Shown: positions 1 to 6,353 of the stretch, piece by piece | Layout: each line of letters starts with the position of its first letter | How positions within the stretch are numbered: the stretch's first letter is position 1 | Origin: an uncultured bacterium | GTDB lineage: Bacteria > Verrucomicrobiota > Kiritimatiellia > CAIKKV01 | DNA length: 6,553 nt | Direction: 5' to 3' | Assembly (NCBI GenBank): GCA_903828035.1 | Contig: CAIKKV010000094.1 | Coordinates: 1 to 6,553 of the forward strand | Notes under the pieces: model-generated | Seen by the model: only the letters and a program-made list of their open reading frames with translations | The model's database searches: none | What the model was told of the DNA's origin: nothing | Made by a program: the position numbers and the translations under genes

Positions 1-872
1 CCCTTGATCTCGAAGGTGCGCAGGACGGGGTTGATGGTGGGGCTGCGGTAGCGGACCGTGTTCGTCCCCGCCTCGCGGCCGTTGACGATGAGGCGGAAAG
101 GCGTCTGGCCGGGGATGACATCCGGGTGGTAGAGGGCGGGCAGGAAGGCGGCCGCCTCGACGGCGCCGGGATCGTCGATGCGGACCACGACCCGCCCCAC
201 GGCCATCTGCTCGCCGGGCTCGGCGTTGCGGAGGCTGATGACGCCGGAGATGGGCGCGAGGACCAGGGAGTCGGCGAGATTTTTCCGGGCGATCGCCAGC
301 GCCGCCTCGGCCTGCCGGACCTGGCGGCCGGCGAGATCGACCTGCGCCGCGGCCACGGCAAGGCCGGCGCGCGCCTGCAGGTCGAGCACCTGGGCTTTTT
401 CGAACTCGTTGACGCTGATCTTGCCCTGATCGTGAAGGCGGCCGTAGCGCTCGAAGTCGAGGGCGTTCTTGCGCGCCTCCGCCTCGCACCGGCCCGCGTT
501 GGCCTGCGCGACGGCGAGCGAGGCCTGCGCGACGGCGAGGGCCTGCTCGGCGATGGCCAGGGCGTTGCTGCGGCCCACGGGGTCAATCTGGAAGAGCCGC
601 GTTTCGCCGGCCTTGACCGGATCCCCCTCGCCCACCCAGACCTGGTCGAGATTGCCTTCCATGCGGGCGGAGACGTTGGCGAAGTTTTTCGCCTCGAGGG
701 TGCCCTGCACGGCGAGTCGGCGCTCGAAGTCGCGCTCGGCCGCGGGGAGGGCCCGGACGGCGAGGGGGCGGAGCGCCGCCTGATCCGGGGCGACGGCGGA
801 TTTGGAGGGGCCGCAGCCGGCGAGGGCGGCGGCCAGGAGTGACAGGAGGAGGGCGGACGGGGTGTGCTTCAT
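1..872 (-). CDS. HlyD/AcrA-family efflux periplasmic adaptor lipoprotein (3' end beyond window)
   Basis: Membrane-fusion (periplasmic adaptor) subunit of a tripartite efflux pump, bridging an inner-membrane transporter to the TolC-type protein encoded just upstream. The 290 visible codons start at ATG 870-872 and run off the left edge. Residues 1-20 form a lipoprotein signal ending in the lipobox LAGC (Cys20), so the mature protein is probably lipid-anchored, as in AcrA. Around 67-97 is the first half of a lipoyl-like domain (VSARMEGNLDQVWVGEGDPV), about 100-198 an Ala/Gln-rich coiled-coil hairpin, and about 199-234 the second lipoyl half (LVLAPISGVISLRNAEPGEQ). From about 236 the beta-barrel domain begins and is cut off. 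The start is fixed by an AGAGGA ribosome site 4 nt upstream and by the ATGA overlap with the preceding stop. Family assignment is firm; whether the pump is RND or ABC (MacB-like), and its substrate, cannot be told here. Confidence 0.93.
   Translation of the reverse strand, partial: MKHTPSALLLSLLAAALAGCGPSKSAVAPDQAALRPLAVRALPAAERDFERRLAVQGTLEAKNFANVSARMEGNLDQVWVGEGDPVKAGETRLFQIDPVGRSNALAIAEQALAVAQASLAVAQANAGRCEAEARKNALDFERYGRLHDQGKISVNEFEKAQVLDLQARAGLAVAAAQVDLAGRQVRQAEAALAIARKNLADSLVLAPISGVISLRNAEPGEQMAVGRVVVRIDDPGAVEAAAFLPALYHPDVIPGQTPFRLIVNGREAGTNTVRYRSPTINPVLRTFEIK
498..539 (-). repeat. 21-nt tandem repeat encoding a coiled-coil heptad in the adaptor
   Basis: Two near-identical 21-nt units encode the consecutive heptads LAVAQAS and LAVAQAN (adaptor residues 112-125). 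An 18-nt stretch is identical at 501-518 and 522-539. The 7-residue period is that of a coiled coil and the repeat lies in the first helix of the predicted hairpin, so it looks like a recent internal duplication of one heptad. It is part of the coding sequence, not a separate element. Confidence 0.75.
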
Positions 873-2242
873 GGCTTCCTCTCGTTTTTCGATTCGGCCT
901 GCGCGACGGGGACAAGGGTGATGCCCATGGCGAGCTCGAGGCTGGCGATGGCGACTTTTTCCTGATACCGGCTCCGGACAAAGGCGACCTGCGCGAGATC
1001 CATTTCCGCCCGCGCGTCCAGCGCGTCGCCCAGGGGAAGAAGCCCCTCGCGGCTCTTGGCGTCGTAGTCCGCATAGCGGGCGGCGGCCACCTCGTAGGCG
1101 CGCCGGCGGAGGCGGGCGCCCTCGGCGGCGTCGCGCGCGGCCGCCTCGGCGGCCATGACCTGGATCATGATGGAGAGGAAGGTGGACTCGCGCTCGAGCT
1201 CGCTCTGCCGCCGTTCCACGTTGGCCGCCTTGTAGCGGGCCACGTTGGCCAGGCCGTCGAAGAGCGTCCAGGCGGCGGCGAAGCCCGAGACCCAGTTCGC
1301 GGACTGCCTGGCGAGATCGTCGCCGGTCCAGCTGCGGGAGGAGAAGAGCGAGAGGGTGGGCAGGAAGTTGCAGAAGGCCTGGCGCGCCTGGTGCTCGCGG
1401 ATGACGACCTGGCGGTCGGCCATGGACAGGGCGGGATGGCCTTCCAGGGCGCGCAGGACGAGCGCCTCGGTGGATCCCCCGGGAAGGGCGGCGGGGTCGG
1501 CCCGGTCGGCGAGCGTCATCGGGGCGGCGGGGGAGAGGCCGAGGCCGGCGAGGAGTTCGCCGCGGACGATCGCCAGCTGCCGGGTGGCGCGGCTCAGCTC
1601 GGTTTCGCGCGCCTCGGCCTGGAAGAGCGCCTGGTCGCCTTCCCAGCGCGCGGCGAACCCCTCTTCGGCCAGGCCCCGGATGCGGGTGGCGTTTTCGCGG
1701 GCGGCCTTCAGCTGGCTTTCAAGCGCGGCCACGGTGTCCTCCTGCACGAGGACGTCGTAGTAGCTCATGGAGGTCTGCAGGACAATGCCCTGGCGGACAT
1801 AGAAGGAGGCGGTCTCCGCGTAGGCGTAGCCCTGGCGGGCCGCGGCGTAGAGGAACCAGGTGGAGGGCATGAAGATCGGCAGGCCCACGTCAAGGCTGGC
1901 GGAGTTGTATTGCCGCTCCATGATTTTCGGATCATTCGCGTAGGCTTTGTAGCCCGCGGTGGCGGCGACGTTGGGCAGGAAGGCGGTGAAGGCCACATTC
2001 TTGCCGATGCGGGCGAGCTCCTTCCGCAGGTCGGCCTGCCGGACCGGGTAGTTGTTCGTCATGGCGATGCGGATGCAGTCGTCCAGCGAGAGCGGGCGGG
2101 CCAGCTCGACGGCGGCCTGCTGGGCGAGGATGTTTGTGAAGGACTCGGTTTGCCTGCGGCGGGCGCGGCCGGGCTCGAAGCGGGCGCAGCCTGGCGCCAG
2201 GGCCAGAAGCAGGGCAAGGGCCAGCAGGGGGGCAGTTTTCAT
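869..2242 (-). CDS. TolC-family outer-membrane efflux lipoprotein
   Basis: Outer-membrane channel of a tripartite efflux system (OEP family), 457 aa, close to the usual 420-490 aa. Residues 1-19 are a lipoprotein signal with lipobox APGC (Cys19); Ala20 at +2 is compatible with outer-membrane sorting. Two homologous OEP halves follow: about 51-235, starting LSLDDCIRIAMTNN with FLPNVAATAGY at 88-98, and about 257-440, starting TEALVLRALEGHP with FLPTLSLF at 293-300 and the typical AAWTLFDG near 323-330. Long helices rich in Ala, Glu and Arg between them fit the periplasmic alpha-barrel. The frame stays open 49 codons further upstream, but the start at 2240-2242 is preferred: it has the signal peptide, a GGAG site 9 nt upstream and an ATGA overlap with the regulator's stop. 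The stop overlaps the adaptor's ATG in the same way, so the genes are probably translationally coupled. Substrate unknown. Confidence 0.94.
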   Translation of the reverse strand: MKTAPLLALALLLALAPGCARFEPGRARRRQTESFTNILAQQAAVELARPLSLDDCIRIAMTNNYPVRQADLRKELARIGKNVAFTAFLPNVAATAGYKAYANDPKIMERQYNSASLDVGLPIFMPSTWFLYAAARQGYAYAETASFYVRQGIVLQTSMSYYDVLVQEDTVAALESQLKAARENATRIRGLAEEGFAARWEGDQALFQAEARETELSRATRQLAIVRGELLAGLGLSPAAPMTLADRADPAALPGGSTEALVLRALEGHPALSMADRQVVIREHQARQAFCNFLPTLSLFSSRSWTGDDLARQSANWVSGFAAAWTLFDGLANVARYKAANVERRQSELERESTFLSIMIQVMAAEAAARDAAEGARLRRRAYEVAAARYADYDAKSREGLLPLGDALDARAEMDLAQVAFVRSRYQEKVAIASLELAMGITLVPVAQAESKNERKP

Positions 2243-2838
2243 GAGGGCCGGCTCCGGTGGGGCGCCGGTTTGCGGGGCGCCGGCTTTGATTCGGAGAGGG
2301 ACGAATCCGCGAGCTTCAGGAGGGTGTGCTTGATCTGGAGGCGCTCCTTGGCCGTATAGCGGGACAGCTGGAGCAGTTCCGTCATCCACAGGCCCTCGAC
2401 GGCCAGCAGCAGGATCCGGACCCGGTCGGGATCCGGCGACGCGGCCAGGATGGCGCGGCCGATCTCGTGGCGTTTTTCGCGGACCATCTTGAGGAGGGAA
2501 GGCTCGCGGGACAGGGCGACCAGGAGGGCCGCCTGGGCGCTTTGGGATTTGGCATCGAGCGTGAACCAGCCCTCGATGTGGGCCTTGAGCTCGCGGGCGG
2601 GAGTCTCGGGCAGGCGGGCCCGGGCTTCCGTGATGCGCGCTTCGGTATGCTCGATGAAGCGCTTCAGCATGGCCTGGAGCAGGGCGCGCAGGCTGGGGAA
2701 ATGGTAGATCAGGCCGCCCTTGCTCAAGCCCGCGCGGGCCACAACGGCGTCCATGGTCATGTGCCCGGCGCCCAGATCCGCCACCACCTCCTCGGCGGCG
2801 TCGAGGATCCGGTCGCGGGATGACGATCGCGTCTTCAT
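2239..2838 (-). CDS. TetR/AcrR-family transcriptional regulator
   Basis: One-component repressor of 199 aa, a normal length for the family. Residues 8-55 are the TetR_N DNA-binding domain: helix 1 RDRILDAAEEVVADLG, then the helix-turn-helix TMDAVVARAGLSKGGLIYHF (28-47) with the characteristic GLSKGGLIYHF recognition-helix signature. The rest (about 60-178) is a helical ligand and dimerisation domain, unusually clear in KRHEIGRAILAA and LLLAVEGLWMTELL. The C-terminus (185-199) is a Pro/Arg/Lys-rich tail that looks disordered, and its codons also contain the ribosome site of the next gene. An AAAGGA site 8 nt upstream supports the ATG at 2836-2838. It is first in the efflux operon behind a strong promoter covered by a palindrome, which suggests that it represses itself and the pump genes and releases on binding a pump substrate. 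The ligand cannot be inferred. Confidence 0.95.
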   Translation of the reverse strand: MKTRSSSRDRILDAAEEVVADLGAGHMTMDAVVARAGLSKGGLIYHFPSLRALLQAMLKRFIEHTEARITEARARLPETPARELKAHIEGWFTLDAKSQSAQAALLVALSREPSLLKMVREKRHEIGRAILAASPDPDRVRILLLAVEGLWMTELLQLSRYTAKERLQIKHTLLKLADSSLSESKPAPRKPAPHRSRPS

Positions 2839-2846
2839 GAGGCCCG

Positions 2847-2852
2847 TCCTTT
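2847..2852 (-). promoter_or_regulatory. Ribosome binding site of the tetR-family gene
   Basis: AAAGGA on the minus strand, 8 nt before the ATG at 2836-2838. It lies only about 10 nt inside the predicted transcript, so the leader would be short (roughly 25 nt). Confidence 0.75.
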
Positions 2853-2868
2853 CTCCCCCACTTCGAGT

Positions 2869-2892
2869 AGTATACCGTCTGGTCTGTATAGT
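2869..2892. promoter_or_regulatory. Putative TetR-family operator overlapping the promoter
   Basis: A 24-bp imperfect inverted repeat with outer arms TATAC (2871-2875) and GTATA (2886-2890). Eight of twelve symmetric positions pair, including A2869-T2892, G2877-C2884 and C2879-G2882. It covers the whole -10 box, the spacer and the first base pair of the -35 box. TetR-family repressors typically bind palindromes of this size over their own promoters and block RNA polymerase. The interior also contains a short direct repeat (GTCTGGTCTG), which could reflect a second recognition register. That the neighbouring regulator binds here is inferred from position. Confidence 0.65.
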
Positions 2893-2897
2893 GTCAA
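2869..2897 (-). promoter_or_regulatory. Sigma70-type promoter of the tetR-tolC-hlyD operon
   Basis: On the minus strand the -35 box TTGACA (2892-2897, perfect consensus) is followed by a spacer of exactly 17 bp and the -10 box TATACT (2869-2874, one mismatch to TATAAT). Predicted transcription start is near 2862, about 24 nt before the regulator's ATG. This strip is clearly more AT-rich than the surrounding GC-rich DNA. So strong a promoter would be expected to be held off by a repressor, and the overlapping palindrome fits that. The boxes and spacing are read directly; activity is inferred. Confidence 0.85.
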
Positions 2898-2929
2898 AGG
2901 GATAACACGCATAGCCGTAGGTGGAGCCG

Positions 2930-2944
2930 GGCGCGAGACGCGCC
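2930..2944. repeat. Perfect 6-bp GC inverted repeat with 3-nt loop
   Basis: GGCGCG (2930-2935), loop AGA, then CGCGCC (2939-2944). It lies in the noncoding gap between the two operons, upstream of the efflux promoter, with no T-tract on either strand. It may be part of an intergenic repeat or a weak transcription barrier; its role is unknown. Confidence 0.6.
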
Positions 2945-2968
2945 GATACGATTCCTGCGCCGGGAGGG

Positions 2969-2993
2969 CGCGCAGGGCGAAGAAGCCCGCGCG
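2969..2993 (-). terminator. GC-rich hairpin after the DUF4091 gene, possible weak terminator
   Basis: Starting 12 nt beyond the stop codon at 3005-3007 there is a 9-bp stem: CGCGC (2969-2973) pairs with GCGCG (2989-2993) and GGGC (2975-2978) with GCCC (2985-2988), with a single bulged base at 2974 and a 6-nt loop. No run of T follows on the minus strand, so it is not a canonical intrinsic terminator. It could stabilise the mRNA 3' end or work with Rho. The flanks carry a direct repeat, GGGAGGGC, at 2962-2969 and 2993-3000. Confidence 0.4.
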
Positions 2994-3004
2994 GGAGGGC
3001 TCCT

Positions 3005-6000
3005 TCAGGGCTTCAGGGCGGATTGGATTTTCAGGATGGCCTCCGCAACATTTCGGCGGCACTCCATCATCCGCTCGTACCCGGGGTTGTAGTCGTTCAG
3101 GGTGGGGAAGACCCCTGTCCAGATGGCGTCGAGTACGGCCTGGGCCTGATCGGCGGCTTCCGTGCGCCCGTTCGCGCGGGCCAGGGCGATCTTCGTCCGC
3201 AAGAGATTGACATACCAGGCGTCCTCCATGCCGTCGCGGATGTGTTCCCAGCGGATGGAGTCGATGGGCGCGGTGTCGACCCAGCCGGATTTTCCGGGTT
3301 TCTGCCAGGCCGGCTGGTCCGGGTTGGCGGGATACATCACGGAGTTCCAGTGCGAGTAGCGGCTGCCCCACACCTCCGAGTGGCTGGCCCAGTTCTGGAT
3401 GCCCCACCACGCCACGATATCGAGGTCGGCCTTGGCCGCCTGCCAGAGGTAGCCGCGCAGTTCCGCGGCGTCCGTCCCGGTTGAGGTCCGGGGTGGCGGT
3501 CCGCAATTGTACCAGGAGATCCGGTCCCCGGCGGCGCGCGCCTTCTTGAAAAACGCTTCGTCGTAATGCATGTAGAGGGGCTGCCAGACGCGTAGATTCC
3601 CCAGTCCTTTTTCCGCCTCTTTCCAGTCGATGCTGTTAAAGCAACTCATCATCGGAACGCCGGCCTCGCGGGCGGACTGCGTCCGCGTCCACCACCAGTC
3701 GAAGCCCGGCGGCTCGTCCCCGATTTTGACCACCACCCGGTTCGTCCAGCCGCGCCGTTCCAGATGCCGGCGCAGGAGCGTCAGCATCTCCTGGATGTAA
3801 TAGCTTTGGGAGGGGCCTTCCTGCAGCGGGGGCTTGTCCGTGAACCGGGTGGGGAATGCGGCCTTGAAGCGGGCCGGGCCGTTGTCGCCTAGCACACCCC
3901 CCAGGTAAACCATGTAATCCAGTTTGAACGGCTTGGCCGCCTTGTCGCACTGTTCGACGAGGCGGTCGAAGCGGGCCGCGTCAAACACCACGCCGCCGTC
4001 GGCGCTGACCTCGAGCCACTCCGCCGTCATTCCTTTGTAGGCCCCATTGGTGCTGAAATGCCAACGGGTCATATCGAGCCCGTTCAGGTGGATCATCCTC
4101 ATGCCGTGATCAACCATGTTGTCGACTAGCGCCTCCACGTGGCGATCGGTCAACTCGCGCTTGCCGTCGGGGGGGAAGTTTGCAAGGTCCATGTAGGGTT
4201 CGCCCTTCAGGCCCTCGAGAGGAAGCGTGAAGTCCCAGACGTTCAGCTCGAGGGGGATCGTCTTCGCGAGGCCGTTGGCCTTGCAGGTGATGGCGCTGGT
4301 GTAGCGGCCTGGCTCGGCCGTTTCCGACACGAGGGCCGTCAACCAAAGCGCCTGGGAACGGCCTGCGTCCATCTCGGAATCGGGCCGCTCCAGGATCGGA
4401 TCCGGACGGCCGGTCCAGCCGTTCTCCGGCTTGAGCGGGAAATAGCGGACCCAGCGCAGCCAGAGCGGGCCGTTGCGGCGGCGGGATTTTCGCTCGTAGT
4501 TCCATTTCGCCGGCAGTCCGGTTTTGGCGCTGATGAGGGGGGCGACGGTCACTTCGAGGTTGTCGAGGTTTTCGAAGGCCGTGATGACGATCTGGGCCGG
4601 TTCGTATTCGCCCCGGGCGGCATCGAGCACGATTCGGTCCGGCCGGTTGGTTCCGGACGCGGGGGTGTGCGGATGCACCAGGAGGGACGGGCTGGCGACC
4701 CAGAAATCGAAATTCGCCCGGCTCGGCGCGGCGCCGAGAAAGCGGGCCTTGAACGCATTCACGGCCTTGAGGGTGCCGGCCTCGTCGCTGCCGGCGATCA
4801 ACACCGCCGGCTGACGCGATTGCTCGATCGAGTCGTACAGGAGGATGACGCCTTTTCCAGGACCCGGCCAGGCGGGAGAAATGGACTGTTTCAGCAGGCC
4901 GATATCGCGGATCGTCCCGCTGGCGGCGGGGTTTCCGACCGCCAGGACCGGCAGATCGGGTGTCGTCCAGAGCAGTCCCGACCCCAGGGCCTTGGCCAGC
5001 TCCTGCGCCGCCGTCTTCTCGGCGGGGGGGGAGGAAAAATCGCACTGGACGGCGTAGTTCCGGCCCGCCACGAGGGCGCTGATCCGGGCCGCGGCGCCGG
5101 GCTCGATGTAGACGTCGCCCTCGACACGGGGCATGGCCGGCGGCGTGGGCGTTACAGCGGGCTCGGCCAGCGTGACTCCGCGCCGGGCATCGCCGCGGCC
5201 GATCTCACGGCCCGTGCCGTCGCGCGCGACCAGCGACCAGCCGGCTCCGGCTCCGGCGACAGTGAGCGCGACCAGCCGGTCGGGGGAGGCAGCCGATTCA
5301 AACACCGGCGTGCCGTTGCCGTCGAGGATCTGGAGCTTGCCGGAGAAGAGGGGGATCACTTCCCCGCGCAGGACGCCGTTGGTGACGGCCAGGGTTTCGG
5401 TGACGACATAGAGCGGCGTGGCTCCGCGGATGGTCTTGCCTTTGGCCCCGGTAAAGGCGCCGACATAGCCGGTAAGCGCCCAGGATTCGCCAGGCTTGAG
5501 CGCAAGGGCCCGCATGACAGGCTCGAGGGTGGAGCCGGGGCAGTTGTAGAAGCCGAGCAGGGGCTCCGGATCGAAGACCAGCGCGAGGCCGTCCCCGTTG
5601 TTGCGGTTCACCCAGGCCGCCCAGTTGCCCCGGAGCATCGGCGTCTTGAGGGCCGCGGGGCTGACCCAGGTCCGAGCGGGTTCGTTCGAGCGGGCCGCAG
5701 TGAAGAACTTGTCCGCCCCGTACGTGGCGCGGTAGGCGGTGAGGCTTAACGCCTGGTCGACTTCCAGGATTCCGGCCACGGTGTCGAGGAACAGGGTCTC
5801 TTCCTTGCTTTGGCGGGGGCCTCGTGCGCCGGGGCTGAAGGCGCCGTGAAGGCGGAGGGAGGTGCCGACCGCGCCGCCGCGCTTGTTTTCGAGCCGGTAG
5901 CGGAACTCCGCTGTCGCGAGGCCGCGCCGCAGAAGGCAGGTCCGGCTTAGCGTGTAATCGCCGGCCGTGACTTGGCGAAGCGCCAGGGCGGTTCCATCGG

Positions 6001-6349
6001 CAGCCACGGTTCCGCTCTCGGGCGCATAGAGAGAGCCGATGGCCGGCGCGCCGCCGCGATAGCCGTTCATCTCGACACGGTCCCACTGTTCGCCCAGCAA
6101 ATGGCCCTTGATGTAATCGGTCTGGCCGTAGAGCACGTCCACCATCTCGTGTCCGGTCGGCTTGAAGGTCCACGCCGTGATGCCGCCGTTCATCGTGGGC
6201 TGGTTATCCAGCCGTAGGGTGAGCAGGTCGTTGTCCACCGTGAAAGACCCGTCTGGATGCTGTTGTATGGCGAGCTCCGCGGCTAGGAGCCCGGTGGCCG
6301 ACACAGCGAGGAGCGTGGTGGCCAGGCGTGTCAGGAGTCGTCGGATCAT
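3005..6349 (-). CDS. Secreted DUF4091-family, glycoside-hydrolase-like multi-domain protein
   Basis: Large exported protein of 1114 aa, probably acting on glycans outside the cytoplasm. Residues 1-24 look like a Sec signal peptide (Arg-rich start, hydrophobic core, likely cut after Ala24). About 25-430 is a beta-rich region resembling mutarotase-like or carbohydrate-binding folds. About 431-545 resembles the small alpha/beta domain that precedes the barrel in GH20 and GH67 enzymes (PAEKTAAQELAKAL, then VLIAGSDEAGTLKAV). About 550-710 is a beta-sandwich, and about 715-1110 the DUF4091 barrel with its helical tail. Barrel landmarks are VVVKIGDEPPGFDWW (Asp878, Glu879; candidate acids), ISWYNCGPPP (944-953), DIVAWWGIQNW (977-987) and IRWEHIRDGMEDAWYV (1032-1047), the usual family end motif. 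The start at 6347-6349 has an AAGGA site 8 nt upstream and the signal peptide; the frame is open further upstream, but that stretch encodes the preceding gene in another frame. Activity and substrate are unknown; DUF4091 membership is fairly secure, the N-terminal assignments are inference. Confidence 0.85.
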   Translation of the reverse strand: MIRRLLTRLATTLLAVSATGLLAAELAIQQHPDGSFTVDNDLLTLRLDNQPTMNGGITAWTFKPTGHEMVDVLYGQTDYIKGHLLGEQWDRVEMNGYRGGAPAIGSLYAPESGTVAADGTALALRQVTAGDYTLSRTCLLRRGLATAEFRYRLENKRGGAVGTSLRLHGAFSPGARGPRQSKEETLFLDTVAGILEVDQALSLTAYRATYGADKFFTAARSNEPARTWVSPAALKTPMLRGNWAAWVNRNNGDGLALVFDPEPLLGFYNCPGSTLEPVMRALALKPGESWALTGYVGAFTGAKGKTIRGATPLYVVTETLAVTNGVLRGEVIPLFSGKLQILDGNGTPVFESAASPDRLVALTVAGAGAGWSLVARDGTGREIGRGDARRGVTLAEPAVTPTPPAMPRVEGDVYIEPGAAARISALVAGRNYAVQCDFSSPPAEKTAAQELAKALGSGLLWTTPDLPVLAVGNPAASGTIRDIGLLKQSISPAWPGPGKGVILLYDSIEQSRQPAVLIAGSDEAGTLKAVNAFKARFLGAAPSRANFDFWVASPSLLVHPHTPASGTNRPDRIVLDAARGEYEPAQIVITAFENLDNLEVTVAPLISAKTGLPAKWNYERKSRRRNGPLWLRWVRYFPLKPENGWTGRPDPILERPDSEMDAGRSQALWLTALVSETAEPGRYTSAITCKANGLAKTIPLELNVWDFTLPLEGLKGEPYMDLANFPPDGKRELTDRHVEALVDNMVDHGMRMIHLNGLDMTRWHFSTNGAYKGMTAEWLEVSADGGVVFDAARFDRLVEQCDKAAKPFKLDYMVYLGGVLGDNGPARFKAAFPTRFTDKPPLQEGPSQSYYIQEMLTLLRRHLERRGWTNRVVVKIGDEPPGFDWWWTRTQSAREAGVPMMSCFNSIDWKEAEKGLGNLRVWQPLYMHYDEAFFKKARAAGDRISWYNCGPPPRTSTGTDAAELRGYLWQAAKADLDIVAWWGIQNWASHSEVWGSRYSHWNSVMYPANPDQPAWQKPGKSGWVDTAPIDSIRWEHIRDGMEDAWYVNLLRTKIALARANGRTEAADQAQAVLDAIWTGVFPTLNDYNPGYERMMECRRNVAEAILKIQSALKP

Positions 6350-6353
6350 GGGT

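Noticed and set aside
126..842. Plus-strand open frame of 238 codons opposite the adaptor gene
   Set aside because: The minus strand encodes a recognisable HlyD-family protein over the same bases; the plus-strand product resembles no family.
839..2359. Plus-strand open frame of 506 codons opposite the TolC-family gene
   Set aside because: It is antisense to a clear OEP-family protein, has a Gly/Ala/Glu/Arg-rich low-complexity translation with no recognisable domain, and is a by-product of high GC content.
2243..2389. In-frame upstream extension of the TolC-family gene by 49 codons
   Set aside because: It would overlap the tetR coding region and bury the lipoprotein signal; the ATGA overlap start is far better supported.
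2969..2993. Canonical Rho-independent terminator
   Set aside because: The stem is good but there is no T-tract on the minus strand after it; kept only as a low-confidence hairpin or terminator.
2835..3506. Minus-strand open frame of 223 codons spanning the end of the DUF4091 gene and the intergenic region
   Set aside because: It overlaps the barrel-coding region in another frame and then runs through the hairpins and promoter into the tetR ribosome site; no domain is recognisable.
4139..5749. Plus-strand open frame of 536 codons opposite the DUF4091 gene
   Set aside because: It mirrors the codon pattern of the real gene on the other strand; its translation is Gly/Arg/Asp-rich without motifs and there is no convincing ribosome site.
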